A stretch of DNA of 64,000 nt from Chrysomallon squamiferum (GCA_012295275.1 CM022674.1:8764260-8828259), one strand, 5' to 3'; counted from the stretch's first letter, positions 1-12,867 are shown. Numbers and translations: made by a program. Notes: generated by a model not told the origin, from the sequence alone.

Positions 1-1066
1 TTTCTTGCTAATCTGACATCGTTTAAACAAGAAATACAGCTGCATTTTGAGCAGTTGATGGAGGCATACAGAGATGGTGACTTAAAAAGTAGTGATAAAT
101 GTCTTACTTGTACTTGAGTCAAACCAATGGGCCAATAGAGAAGTATTTTCTGTCTCTCACATAGCTTTATCAAATTATACACAAGGAAAATTTGTTATGT
201 TTTCCTTAATATGTATGCAGTCATGTGACTATTTCCTAGCTTAAGGGTGACGAAATACTCCAGAGAGTCTTTCTCAAGAATCATAATTAAAAATGTATAA
301 GCCACGATAGCTTGGATCTTTTTATTTTTATTATTAATTTATTTTATTTTTATTTTTTTATTATTATTATCGTTATTATTATTTTATTATTATTATTTAT
401 TTTTTTTTGTATGTGTGTGTGATTTTTTTTTTTTTTTTTCAGTCACTCTTGTAATTAGCAAAAACATGTTATGTCATTTAGAAGAGGAATTGTAAACTGC
501 TGAATTTTAAACATTCGTCGTTATTTCGATTCACTGAAGGGATCTCCAAAATGGAATAAACTAAGTCCACATCAGCTGCAATTTAAATAATGCATAACGA
601 CAAGGTATCTAATATAAAAAAATACGATTGATATCAGATCAACACAATAATATCATTGCGAGATTGCAAGCAAGAGCAGCTGGACAAGCTGAGGCGAGGC
701 ACTGTGACATGTATGCTTTATGGCCACAACAACGTGTTAATGAAAGTCAAAGATCAGATAGTCCCAGAGTAGACACCGACGTTCGGGTGAATCATCTCCG
801 AAATCGAAATCCCTAGATTACACAAAGTTTCTAACCCGACAGCTCGTAATTGGAATAAAGACGTAAGAATTGTCCATAGATACGTGACGTTTTGACTCGA
901 CCGTCATTTAGCGGAGTAGTGGGCGACACTGACACCTGCCAGATGGATCGCTTTTTTCTCTCAGTCAAAGGAGTCCTATTTTCTACTGTCGCGTGCCGAT
1001 GGACGATCATATGTCTATCTTCGCCGAGGGGATCGTTATGCTCGAAACTAGATGGTAGAAGCTGAC

Positions 1067-1615
1067 GGTTTTGATGGTGACAGTGTGATGATGTTGTCAT
1101 GATATAGGGCGTTTCTTGTTCACTGAAGGGCATCAGATATCGAGAAGAGACCCTGCAGCATCACGTCGTTCCACATATGAATTTAGCTGGTGGAACACTT
1201 GAGAATGACAATGACAGAACACGTTAATTTCTACAGCACCACAAAATACAGCCTTTACCTTGGCCTGCTCGTTCGCCGCATCTAGGGGTTGCAGTGGATC
1301 AGCGTTGCAGTGGAAGAACCGATCAAATCTGGCAATTCCACAACTTCTTATGGCACTGCAGTTGCGAGCAATGTTTAGTTGTTTCCATGTGGTGGTTATA
1401 ACTAACACTTTATTCATTTCTTTGTTACATACATCCCTGCCCATGTTTCAAGTAGATTACCACAGATACTGTTTCGTACAGAATAGTCCAGTTTCCATGC
1501 ATCATATGTGGAATGTGTGATGCCGCAGTGTCTCTTCGCGATATCCGATGCCCTTCAGTGGACCTGACATATGCACTAGAAACGTTTTACATCATGACAC
1601 TGTCACCACCAAAAC
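1067..1615. repeat. Foldback-like inverted repeat, MITE-like
   Basis: Positions 1121-1180 and 1502-1560 are inverted copies of each other over about 60 bp with few mismatches; both contain the complement pair CACTGAAGGGCATC / GATGCCCTTCAGTG. Weaker similarity extends outward to about 1067 and 1615 (GTTTTGATGGTGACAGTGT against ACACTGTCACCACCAAAAC). The spacer is about 320 bp and does not encode a transposase that I recognise. The shape fits a non-autonomous DNA transposon or foldback element, but target-site duplications were not identified. Confidence 0.6.
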
Positions 1616-2630
1616 TGTTGCTTATAGCGTGTCCACCAAATAACAACTGTGTCAAACTCTTCAGTTTGTTGACACTTTTGGGAGACACCAGAGGTAGGTA
1701 TTATTTTCTCAGTGAATGGATCTATCTGTCATGGTAAAATGAGATTACTTTTCTCTGTGTAGAGATCAGGAATATATTTCCGTTTCGTGGAAGGTCACAC
1801 TCCATTTTGTTCACAGTTTCCATGTTTATCTTTTGTTCCTTCTGGTTAAAAAAAATCCATTCGTCAGTTCACTGTAATCAATACTGTTTGCTTTAAAAGA
1901 GATCTGGTACTGGATCGTCTTTCTACTCTTCTGACGTGCAATATCACTGATATTAATTATATTTCCATTGGTTCCTCCTCGATATCTACCTCCATAGGAA
2001 CTATCTCATCAAATTTCTCCACCTCATAATCCATAGCTTCTTCTGTTCTGAGTCTGGGATTAACAAATTTGGTTAAAACTGAATTTATACTAATTGGATA
2101 ATTTTAAAAATAAAATGAATATATGCTTTATAAAAATCACTAACTACTATATATTTTTTAAATTATTATTAGTATTATTATGATTATTAATTAATTAATT
2201 TATTTATTTATTTTGATAATTATTATTATTTTTATAAATTCATGTTAATTTATTATTATTATATTTGATCGACAATAGAAAAAAGAATATTTATTTTACA
2301 TTTTTTATTGTGCATATCATTCTAACCATTGCTAGAGAATGAACATTGTATCTTCTACATGTGAAATAATAATTAAAATATATCGTTTTATCTAGCTGAC
2401 AAATATTTGGATTGCTACAAACCACTTTTAATATAGTTTTTTGCCAAAAATAATTTATTTCATCAGTATATTTTTCGACATGAGTAAATTTTGTCGATTT
2501 AAATTACTTCTGTTTTTCTTTCCATATCAAAAATTTATTATTTACTAAAAACAGTATCAGAACTGCTACATCTATCTTTAAATCGCGGCTTTTTTTTACT
2601 TAATGGTTTAAGTATAATATATCCCACAAA

Positions 2631-2634
2631 CACG

Positions 2635-2675
<41 letters not shown>

Positions 2676-2696
2676 ACAGAGAGGCACACACACACA
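2631..2696. repeat. (CG)n/(CA)n microsatellite
   Basis: Alternating CG then CA dinucleotides, with interruptions by GACACACAGAGAGG near the right end. Confidence 0.95.
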
Positions 2697-2901
2697 AAAG
2701 GTGCGCGTGTTAAAACAAATTCTAGTTAATAGTATTTAATCATAGGTTACGTGTAATAGTGTACAAATAAACAGAAATTAAACTTACTTTGGTAAAGACA
2801 TTATTTCTGGAATGTCTAACTAATACAGAAATTGTGTAAGGACAATAGAAAATTTCGGAGCCTTTTAAACGAAGACTACACGTTCGTTTCTATGGGAACA
2901 A

Positions 2902-2909
2902 TGACGTCA
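2902..2909. promoter_or_regulatory. CRE-like palindrome
   Basis: Perfect TGACGTCA octamer, the binding consensus of CREB/ATF factors. It lies 1.2 kb upstream of the dioxygenase-like start codon in otherwise unassigned DNA. A single octamer is weak evidence for function. Confidence 0.3.
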
Positions 2910-3215
2910 AGCAATAGAATTATGCAATATGAATCCGGAGTTGGCCGAAGTCGGCAAAAATGGTCCTGTTTGCTATGAATTCAGTCGAAGAATTTTGGTT
3001 ACTCCATTTTTATTGGCTACTTTAAATTTCTTATTTCTTGATTTTCATATTTTAAGCAATTCATTTAACTTTTATATAACGTATCTGATATATTGAAATT
3101 TTGGAAATTTTTCTATGTAGAAGAACTGAAATAAAACCCATTTCACTTGGTGGATTTATAAATAAATAATAATTTTAAAATATCTTCAAAGCCTCAAATA
3201 TAAAAATGTGATTGT

Positions 3216-3217
<2 letters not shown>

Positions 3218-3256
<39 letters not shown>
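3218..3256. repeat. (ATT)n microsatellite
   Basis: Thirteen uninterrupted ATT units. Confidence 0.95.
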
Positions 3257-3940
3257 TCGTCGTCGCTGTTATTTTACTTGATAAATATACATTAACACTT
3301 CCTCTACTTCTACTAGTGTTCGCTTCTGTATTAACTGAATTAAGAACAAAATCTTAAATTCTACGTGTCTAACTTACATAACATGTTTCGTCAGGATATC
3401 ATCCAGAGAAAGTTTATGCCATTGAGGTTGCAACCAAGATATTACAGCTTATTAGGTGATAAATAACTATTTATTTATTCATTTATTTAATTACTTATAT
3501 ACATGTGTGTGTGTTTGTGTGTGTGTGTGTGGGGGGGTGTAATTATTGTTGTTGTTATTATTATTAGCGTTATGATGTAAGGGAAACAACTCTAAGGCGA
3601 TATTTCGATATCTAGTGACATCGTTACGTACGCGTCATATCAGCCAAACCAGAACTGTTTATGTGGAGTAGTGTAACGCGGTGCTTGATAACGTTTTATG
3701 TATAAATACTACACAGGTCATTGTAAAATTATATTGATATGCTGCTGTGATCACAAAACTTATCATAGTGACTTGTTCGTAAGTATTTACATTTTATTTT
3801 ATTTTTCAACAGAATATTATTTGAAGAAAATCAAACAGAACAGAATGTTTAATGACATTTTATTTCATAAATTAAATATTATAATAACACAATATTGCTA
3901 TTACTTTTAATAATTTGATTAGATTTCATGGGATTAAATA

Positions 3941-4024
3941 TATACACATACACACATACATACATACATACGTACGTACATACATACATACATACATACA
4001 TACACACAATACATATATATATAT
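3941..4024. repeat. (ACAT)n/(AT)n microsatellite
   Basis: Compound tetranucleotide repeat, with CGTA variants in the middle and an AT run at the end, inside the presumed 5'-UTR intron of the following gene. Confidence 0.9.
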
Positions 4025-4127
4025 TGTTTGCCCATGTTGGCCGATGTATGTATGCGGGTGTGTTTGTATTTGCATGTAAAATATATACTACATAATATCA
4101 AAATGTTTTCTGTTCACAGATTTTACA

Positions 4128-5204
4128 ATGTTGTCACAGTTGAATAAAAGAGAACTGTCAAACAAAGGTTACACTGTTATTAATAATGTTATAACTGAAG
4201 ATGACTGCGACAAATACAGATCACAATACGAAAACTGGCTGGAACGGTTTAAAGATGGCGAGTGGCCAATTTCATTCCACTCTTTGATTCAACGCTATAG
4301 AATAGGCCATATGGAACCAACATGGGCAGTTCGTTTACAAAGCAAATCCATATTCGCCCAGCTATGGGAAACAAATAAACTTTTGTCAAGTTTTGATGCT
4401 ATTGCCATAGGACGACCACCTGAAAGCGGAAAAGAGAAGTTCGCAAATGATCGGATCCACTGGTTACACTGTGACCAGAGCGCGGAAAGAGTTGGCCTGC
4501 ACGTTTACCAGGGTGCTGTTTATTTGGAAGATGCTGAAGTGGACGACTGGACTTTTGAAGTCCTGGAAAGATCTCACGAACTGCATCAAAACTTCTTTGA
4601 AACTCACCATAAAGCGAAGATGCGGAGCATAGTGAATGGATATTACAATTTAACAGACACAGAAGTGGAATGGTATAAGAGCTTTGCAGAAGTTAAACGA
4701 AAGAGGATTCCAGTGCCTAAAGGCGGTATGGTTTTATGGGATGCCAGACTCATTCACGCTAATGCCAGACCAATTGCTGGAAGGAGAAATCACGGGCGCT
4801 GGAGATTCGTTGTATTTGTTTGCATGGCTCCCGCTTCCTGGGCCAGTAAAATATACATCAAGGCAAAGCAAAACGCGTACTGCAATTTATTAATGACTTC
4901 ACACTGGCCATGTGATGGAATTGAATGTTTTTTTGATGTCAGTGACAACCGGGCAGTAAAAAAAAGAAGTGTCTGTGAGTTGCCCGAGATAGCTAAAACT
5001 GTCGAAGCTAAACAACTGGCTGGCGTTTTACCCTATGAAGTATCTGGAAGTGGGTCTGGACAAACAGAACTGAAGTTTCCCAAACCAGAATGGATTGCAG
5101 GAAGTAAAGAGTGGAAAAACCAACACAAAGACAAAAGAAAAATAATGTTATTTATTTGTTGTTTGTTACTTGTGTGTGGCTTCGTTCATGCGTGGATAAA
5201 CTAA
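4128..5204 (+). CDS. Phytanoyl-CoA dioxygenase-like protein with C-terminal anchor
   Basis: Single-exon gene for 358 residues, predicted Fe(II)/2-oxoglutarate-dependent oxygenase of the PhyH superfamily. Residues 114-116 are HCD (the H-x-D iron pair). A GGMVLWDARLIH stretch ends in the distal histidine H210, and arginines at about 220-226 could bind 2-oxoglutarate. The last 20 residues (about 338-356) are strongly hydrophobic behind a KDKRK stretch, like a tail anchor; PhyH itself is a soluble peroxisomal enzyme. The start is chosen because a splice acceptor (TTCTGTTCACAG) sits seven bases before the ATG, implying an upstream untranslated exon. A candidate poly(A) signal is at 5490-5495. The substrate cannot be inferred. 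It has no coding introns, unlike every neighbour, so a retrocopy or transferred gene is possible. Confidence 0.85.
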   Translation: MLSQLNKRELSNKGYTVINNVITEDDCDKYRSQYENWLERFKDGEWPISFHSLIQRYRIGHMEPTWAVRLQSKSIFAQLWETNKLLSSFDAIAIGRPPESGKEKFANDRIHWLHCDQSAERVGLHVYQGAVYLEDAEVDDWTFEVLERSHELHQNFFETHHKAKMRSIVNGYYNLTDTEVEWYKSFAEVKRKRIPVPKGGMVLWDARLIHANARPIAGRRNHGRWRFVVFVCMAPASWASKIYIKAKQNAYCNLLMTSHWPCDGIECFFDVSDNRAVKKRSVCELPEIAKTVEAKQLAGVLPYEVSGSGSGQTELKFPKPEWIAGSKEWKNQHKDKRKIMLFICCLLLVCGFVHAWIN

Positions 5205-6636
5205 ATTTTTGTTATAAATGACCTGACTCTATTACATACAAAACAATCTTAAGATTGTAAATCCAAAATGGCACCTTCCACTACAGTGAAATATTCATCG
5301 TGTATTACACTTAGCGGTGCATTTTAGATGCAAATCACTTTGAATAGCCCTAGAATTTTCTATTCCACCTATCTTATCGTTTTCTGGCACGAAAGCGTCG
5401 CATGTATATATGTGTTTATTTATCGTGAATTAATTTTACGTAGTAACAACACATGGTAACTAAATACTTTTCTGTATTTTCGGTCACTGAATAAATAAAT
5501 AATTTTTTAAAAGAAAAATAATAATAATTTAAAAAAAAAATTATAGGACAGAACTGTATTTACTTCAATAAACGACTTTTTATTTATATTTATATATTGT
5601 TCGAAGTTACTTTTTTAGTGTTTAACTGTTGGTTTAGATTTTAGGACACTTTTTTGAAAAGGGTTTTCATAAAAAAAATATATATATATATAAAATAAAT
5701 AAAATAAAATGAAAAACATAATAAATTTACAAAAATAATAAAAATAAATAAATAAATTGTTGTTTTTGTGTAGTGACAGTAAATATGCGGGAATCTACTA
5801 CTGTCGAATGCGGTGAGTGGATAAGACCTAATAAATACATGCACACATCGCTAAATCAACACTAGCTGGGAAAAAAAACCACCCAAAAGATACGTGCTTG
5901 AAGTAGCAATGCTAACAGCCGCTAGGGTAGCCCATTACCTTTTTCTTTTCTATCTTTTTTTTTTTTTTTTGCGATGGCGAAGTCCCAACCTAAAAATCTT
6001 ACGCTTAAAATTTACTATATGTTTTAAACAACACTGAGATAAAATATTAGTTTATTTTCTTTGGGAAATGTCTTGAAAGACGTAATTGAAAATCGTAAAA
6101 TTAAGCGAAAGACGGAAATAAATTATAAAAACAACTTAATAAAAAAGGTAATAAATCAGAAAAAACGAAAACGATCGATTACGCTGAATAGATTATGTAA
6201 ATAGAACGTTTAGAAGTATCTTTTTTCATATTCTGCCTTGTATTTTACAAATAACCTCCGAATTTATTGCTTAATAGCAATTTGAAGTGAAGTGATAGTG
6301 CCCGATTCATGAAAAATAATCACCTGAGGAGCGACAACTCTATATGTTTGTCTGTACTGGTAAAGAACAAAATAAATGAAAAATTACTTATTCACGAACC
6401 ACAACTCTTACTCAGGAATTATCTCTTCTTGATCTATAAATTGAAACAGGCCCGATACATAATGTTTAACCCAGTAAGTCTACCTCTTTTAAGATCTTCA
6501 TAAAAAGAACGCAGAAGGCCACGGCAACATGTGTATGTAAACCCATAATCAAAAGAAATTTTACCATTGTAAAACAGAAATTTCAGAAAATTTGAAGAAC
6601 AAACTGAAACTCATTGAATGAAAAAGCAAAAATAAA

Positions 6637-6667
<31 letters not shown>

Positions 6668-8050
6668 TGAATAATAAAAATAAATAAATAAAAGTAAAAA
6701 ATAAAAAAACTGAAAAAAAACCCAGTCCAATCATAAGAAGACAAAACATTTATAGTTATCTGAGATAGAACAAGCCGACAGATGACAATGGTTAACCAGA
6801 CCTCTTTAGTGCTTGCAAAGGCTCCCGAACAGTTCCAACTTCTGGGTCCCAGAAATGTATGTGTAGGTCAGATACTGCATGTGTGTGTGAGAAATGAATG
6901 TTAAAAAATATTAAATCATTAAAAAGAAAAAAAAAAAAAAAAAAAGAAAATTGCATTTTAAAAATTATTTAAAAAACAAAAACAAAAAAAAATAATAAAA
7001 TCCTCAGATCGTATATTTATTTGCAACAGTAACAATCATTTGTCTGTTTAATTTCAGTCATAAATCACTGCTAAATTAATATTTGTTTATAGATAATTTA
7101 GTGGATTTCCTATTCACTGATACAAACAAAATTATTCAAAGTCTGCAATTTCTACAATGATTTTTTATTTATATATTTATTTATTCATTTGTATTTTATT
7201 TATTTTATTATTATTATTTCTTTCTTTCATTCATTTTTTTTTGTTAATTAACCATTAAATAGAATTATATTAATAATGACAACACAAAAATCATGAAAAA
7301 GTATGATTTATTATAAAATGTAAGCTTTTTGTTTTAAATAAAATATCAAAAAAACTGGACACAAAAAGGGTATATTCTGTTTAAGACAAAATGTATCTAT
7401 TCAGTATATTACTTGAAAAATTAACAATATACCCTGTTTATAATTAAAACATTTTGTCTTGAAAATTTGTAATGATTACGTGCTGTATCATTCCAGACTT
7501 GCTGTTTTTGGATAATTTGTAGATATGTCATAAACGTAATATATATATGTATTCAAACAATAATATATACCTGTACCAGCAGGTATCTAAATCAAAGATT
7601 ACTGCATAAAAATATAAAAAATTTAAGAACATTTCCTTATAATTAAACAAAATCTTCCAGTGTATTAACAGAACAATGTAAGTGATGACACAGTAAAACA
7701 ATCACTACTGAGATTGTTAAAACAAGTGTTAAAAAATAAAGATTAAAATGTTAATAATAAAATACTGAACAGCAAATAAATTGGAACAGAGATATCACAG
7801 ATGCTAAGACAGTAATATACAGACTCAGAGTTGTGTTTACAAATGAAAAGACCAGTTGAAAATTAAAGTGTTACTTTATAGTTAGCCATTAATGATTTAA
7901 TTATTAAATGTCTACAGATAAAGAATAATTTTTCAATTTCATACTATAATTAAACAAAATTAATTAATAGCGTTTCTTCATTAATTATAAGTAACAGTGT
8001 TAATAACCAAAATTCACATTAAGATATACTTTTATACAGATTTTATGAGC

Positions 8051-8088
<38 letters not shown>

Positions 8089-8299
8089 AAAGTAACAGTT
8101 CAAGCAATGTCAGTTTTGAGACTATTATCTCAGCTGTCTTACTCAGTCTAAGAATATTTTGAAATTTAAATTCCAATCTCATAAGAAATTAATCTGATTG
8201 TCATTGTTAAGAGAAATCTGGCTTGTATTAACAGACTGGTACAAAAAATATCTGCATGTTGGATTTATTTTCTGACAGTAAATATAACATCACAATTCA
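5205..8299. other. Convergent intergenic spacer
   Basis: Three kilobases between the ends of the dioxygenase-like gene and the LRR gene. It is very AT-rich with poly(A) and (TAAA)n tracts and no credible coding region. Contents worth noting are the dioxygenase 3' UTR (AATAAA at 5490), an interleaved pair of inverted repeats at 7368-7460, a long A run near 8055-8083, and the LRR gene's own likely AATAAA on the minus strand at 8264-8269. Confidence 0.7.
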
Positions 8300-11200
8300 C
8301 TAAGTAATAACACAACCACTGCTATTGTCATCTGGTTCTTCAATGTCATCAGAGTCAAGTTTTGGAATTCCATCTAGCATTTTTAATCTTGGCAAAATCT
8401 GAAACACTCTGCAAAAGAAACATACACTGATAATTATATCTTTAAATAACAAAATAAATCAGTCCAAAACTATTTCACTGATAAATTCTAAAGAAAAAGT
8501 TGTTTCCAAAAATAACAATTGTGTAAAAATTATTATTTTTTAAATAAACTTTAATATGTAACTGCAATTATTAAAGAAAAATAATCATATTAATTCTAAA
8601 AGAAAGGCTATGAAAGAATTTGTAAAGTAAAAATTATAATAATGATGTGGTAATATTTATACTTTCAACATTTTATCATTAGCAGAGTCTGGTAATTAGC
8701 TACAAATAAAACAGCCAATATTCTAAAACATTTAAAGTTGACAAAAATCATGGTTTGTTTTCTGGGCTGGTTTTAACTTTTTTTACAAATAATATCTATA
8801 ATTACTGTACTCTGTGGCAGAGTAAAATTATACCTTAATCACCAAACCATATTATTAATACCTGTGTCTATATCCTGGAACAAAGCTGATTGGATTCCCA
8901 GTTAAATAAAGTTCTTCAAGACATGATGATCTAAACCGCTTCAGTCCATCCAGGTTTCCAATGCTGTTTATTTCCAAAAGAAGAAATTTTATCTGTGGTA
9001 ATTTTGGCAGACTCTAAAAAATATTAAGATTTATTTTATACATTATAAATTATGATTTTTTTTTTTATCTTGAAGGTGTAGATTATAGGAAAGGCACAAA
9101 CATGATATATATCCAAAGAATAATTAAGTTTGATATTAAAGATTTCTTCTTACCTTTCAACAGTAGTTAAATATTTTCTTATTTTATTTCATTATGTTTC
9201 ATATTTCTTCAGCTAGTTGAGTTAAGTATGTTGCTATCAAGCAAGTTTTAATCTCAGCTTAATGAAAGTAATAATAAAATAAAATATAATTTTCTTGCCA
9301 GTTTTAAAGGGCTTCTATTTTTCTTTTTTTAAATAATTTTTTTTTAAAATACCATCATATGACAAATAACTGTTTTCATTAAAGAACAACATACCTTAAA
9401 TGATGCAATGAAGTTGTTATTCAGATTTAGAAACTCGCATCTACAATAAAAAAATTAATATAAAAACATAGTCTACTCATAAGCTAGAAAAATAATATTG
9501 TTTTTTCTAAAGTATTACCTTATACTATGAGCATTTTTCTTTTTATGATTATTTAGAAATTCTAAATGTTACAGATTACTGCTGATTTACTAAACTAAAA
9601 TCAGCTGATGGAATTAAAAAGAATAATTATTAGATAAAAATATAAAGCATGTTTATTTTTGATTCTTACTTAGGAAAAGTAAAATTGCTCATGTCAGTGA
9701 TAAAGTTGTGTGGAAGATCAAGGTATACAACTTGTTTCAGTCGGCTCAGAATACGATTCATGTTATTCAGTTGATAGTTATCACTGAGTTCTTGATAAGA
9801 CAAAGTGAGACGCTGTAAGATAAATTAAATTAAAGTAAGATTACAGAATCTAAAAACAATAAATGAAGTTGATTTTTAATCAAGTTATTTTGTAATTTTA
9901 TTTCTAGTTCTTTATTCTGTGCATAGGAATTTTTTTTAAATTAAAAGAAAATGTTGTTTTACTGTTTATATTTCAACAAATTTAATCCTGAAATATAATT
10001 TACCTTGCAAGACTCCCAATTTTCCATTTCAATCATGTGTTGTATTTTTTCTTTTCCTGCCATTGAATGATGCACAGGGTTATTTTCCTCATCAACAACC
10101 TTATCAAGAATTTTTTCTTCTTCAAAAGGAGCTGTATTTAGAAACAAAAACCATCAAAATATTTTTGTTGTATATAAATAATTATTAAAAATAAATTGTA
10201 TGAAAAAAAGTTATGTACACTAATACTTGCAGTGACAAAGCAAACAACACAAAAACAATTTGGAACCTTTTTAAATTTAAAAACAAGAATTTCTAAAATG
10301 ATGTGTGTACATCAAGAACCTTCAAAAATCTTTATTTTTAAATATTACTAATGGTTTTTTTCCCTGTTATTTCTTTTCTAGATTAACTGGTAAATTACAA
10401 TGAACAACAACAATCCTATTGTTAAAAATAATCAGAAGAAGTTGAAGGATAAAGATTACAGCAAAAAAATAAAAACATGAAGGAGAAGAAGTGATAAATT
10501 CAAGCTATTACAGTTTATCAATTTACCTTTCCTAACTCTTGGAGCCTTCAACTGGTTTCCTTTCACTTCCACATATCTTAAGTCATGCCACACACTGTAC
10601 TTGAATTTTGCAGATGGTAGCTGAAAGTTAAAGATAAAATGGATTTATTGATGCTTACAAATATGGGAAAAGAAAAAGTTAAAAAAAAAAAAAAAAACAT
10701 TAAAGTTAAAAATGTTATTAAAGAAAACAAAAATGTATATGAATAAAGAAAATTTGGTTGAGTAGAATGAACAGTCATGTAAAATTTCAGCTGTCAATTT
10801 CTAGAATAAACCATACATAGATAACTTCAATGACTGATTTTTTAGCAGAATACGTTTGTTGTGAGTGGAATACAAATTACTTTAGAAGGTTCTTATCATT
10901 TAAAAATTCATTATTGAACTAAGTGAACCTCAGGTATTGCTTGCTGCTGCTGTCTAAACAAATCAGATTGCTGAATTAATGAGACTACAGTGAGTGGCAC
11001 AGTGCTCTGTCCAAAATCATCTGATATTTCTGTCTGGTTTGTTTCTCTCGTAGCCTTCGTTTCATCTGAACTGGCTATGCTGATGTCAGTCACAGAAAAA
11101 CTGTTTTAAAATAAGTAATAAAATGTAATAATGAATAAATTTAATTAATAATATCTTTTTTTTTTTTAAATGATACAAAATTAATGAAAATATGTTTCAT

Positions 11201-11656
11201 AATACACTTTAAAGAGTGTGTTGTTCATATTTTAAAATGATTAATATTTTTTTAATCACTATATTTAATATAAAGATACTTAGATAGCTATTGCTGTTTA
11301 AAAATGTAAGGTGCATTCACACTGTTTTTACGTTACTTTGACAATTTTCAATAATTTTAATCAATGTAAATGCTTTTATTTATTCTCATGTTATTATTAT
11401 AATTATTATATCGATCCCTTCATCATGCTCATGTTCATGAACCCTTAAACCTATATCAACATCTGTATTTTGTAGTTTTATTATGCCAAGACCTAAATCG
11501 ATCTTCAGAAAAAAATGGAAATATCTATAACCAATTATCTTCTAGTCTAAATCGTGTCCGACCTTGTCTGAAATATAATCTTGCTGTCACTTCTATGAAT
11601 GAAATAAAAACAATCGTAATTAAAATAAGTGACATCAATTACCTTGAGTCTGCCAT
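8300..11656 (-). CDS. Leucine-rich-repeat protein, 285 aa, eight exons
   Basis: Exons in transcript order: 11656-11643, 11100-10929, 10620-10527, 10131-10004, 9812-9670, 9440-9395, 9013-8862, 8408-8300. All junctions are GT-AG and phase-consistent (858 nt with stop). The N-terminal ~130 residues are polar and Gln/Glu-rich. The C-terminal half carries about four leucine-rich repeats (VVYLDLPHNFI, CEFLNLNNNFI, LEELYLTGNPI), then a segment YRHRVFQILPRLKMLDG that looks like the LRR-cap of U2A'/SDS22-type proteins. The final four residues are CVIT, a CaaX-like ending. The start ATG is in a 14-nt coding exon reading MADSS. A minus-strand AATAAA at 8264-8269 lies just after the stop. I do not recognise a specific orthologue; its role is probably as a protein-protein scaffold. 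Confidence 0.85.
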
Positions 11657-11746
11657 CTATCTATTCTGTCTTCACAGCTGCAAATTATAGAAAAACTATA
11701 CACAATATATTTTGTCATACACATTTCTTCGTACACTTGTCATATA

Positions 11747-11758
11747 TGCGCCATATTG
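11747..11758 (-). promoter_or_regulatory. YY1-like initiator motif of LRR gene
   Basis: Minus strand reads CAATATGGCGC about 100 bp before the start codon. It resembles the AAGATGGCGGC motif of YY1-type start-site elements. The same ten bases CAATATGGCG recur at the PRDM2 5' end (61904-61916). Confidence 0.4.
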
Positions 11759-12625
11759 TAAACAGGTGCGTTACTTCCTATAACCCAATTCCATGGTGAC
11801 ATATTCGTGACATTTCAGCTATTTCCGGTTCATGGTCGGAAATACGAATTTCTAGCATAAGTTTTCTTTAGTCTGGACTAACACCTAACAAAAGTGAATT
11901 AATTATTACAGTGTTCAAAAGCCACAATAATAAGTAATTTTGAAAAAATATATTCACAACAAAATATTTTGTATTCTGCATTGAAAGAAATATTTCAAAA
12001 ATTATTTAAAGACAACGGTCATACTGTTTAAGACTAAGAGGCGAGAGCACACAGTTTCATCATATCATCGTAAACATTATTGAAACTGTTTCAGTTTCGT
12101 TTCGTCTCGTCTCACATAAATCTATTCATCGATAATAAACATTTGTCGATTTTGACTTTTAACTTTAAAAACATATTGAGAGTATAAAATAACTCCTGAA
12201 CTCTGACTTTCGATAATCCAGCATACAAGTTCTTTCAGTGAGCTGAACAATTAACATTTTATTATTCTTTGAGTTTCGAACAGAACATTAAATAGATTTT
12301 CTTTAACTATCAGTTTATAAAATAAAAATCCAATACGACTTTTGTTATTGTAGTTTGTTTTGCTTTGTTTTTATTAATTCCTGTTAACTGTTTAGTGAAC
12401 TGTCTGTAATGTTAATTTCATTAGGTTTAGCCTGAAATCCGAATTGTTCATTAATTTGTGATAGGATAACATTTATGATAAAATTAATGACATGTAAATT
12501 CGGATAGACTGAAAAGACATTAAATAAGTAAATAAAGGTATATCGAGACATTTTTATTTTTTATAGGGGCTCGCATAGGACAAACAGAAAAAAAAGAGAG
12601 AGAGAAAACAAAACAAAACAAAAGA

Positions 12626-12664
<39 letters not shown>
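12626..12664. repeat. (AAT)n microsatellite
   Basis: Uninterrupted AAT/TAA run upstream of TRAIP. Confidence 0.95.
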
Positions 12665-12863
12665 CATAATCATAATAATTTAAAAAAAAAGAGGAATTTT
12701 GCCCATGCTAGGTCAATAAATTTTAAATGACATCGGTATTTGATTTTGAATATAAAAAAAATAATAAAAAATGAAAAAACAAAATCAATCCACCGTTTTT
12801 GTTTGTTTGTTGTTTTGTTGTTTTTTGTTTTTTAGTCCGTCGACAGACGAAATTCCAGAAAGG

Positions 12864-12867
<4 letters not shown>

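Larger units (their letters stand above)
1..4120. other. Non-coding 5' flank, no gene recognised
   Basis: AT-rich sequence with microsatellites and only short open frames lacking any recognisable domain. The stretch 620-1740 is visibly less AT-rich than its surroundings and contains an imperfect inverted repeat (listed separately), which suggests a decayed mobile element. A palindromic CRE-type octamer TGACGTCA lies at 2902-2909. Part of the last 1.2 kb may hold the untranslated first exon of the dioxygenase-like gene, because that gene's coding exon follows a splice acceptor, but I cannot place the first exon. Confidence 0.6.

Noticed and set aside
1133-1444. 103-codon minus-strand frame in the less AT-rich island
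   Set aside because: No recognisable domain, overlaps an equally long plus-strand frame and sits between inverted-repeat arms.
8055-8083. Long A run as a possible retroposon tail
   Set aside because: No recognisable body or target duplication next to it, and A runs are common in this spacer.
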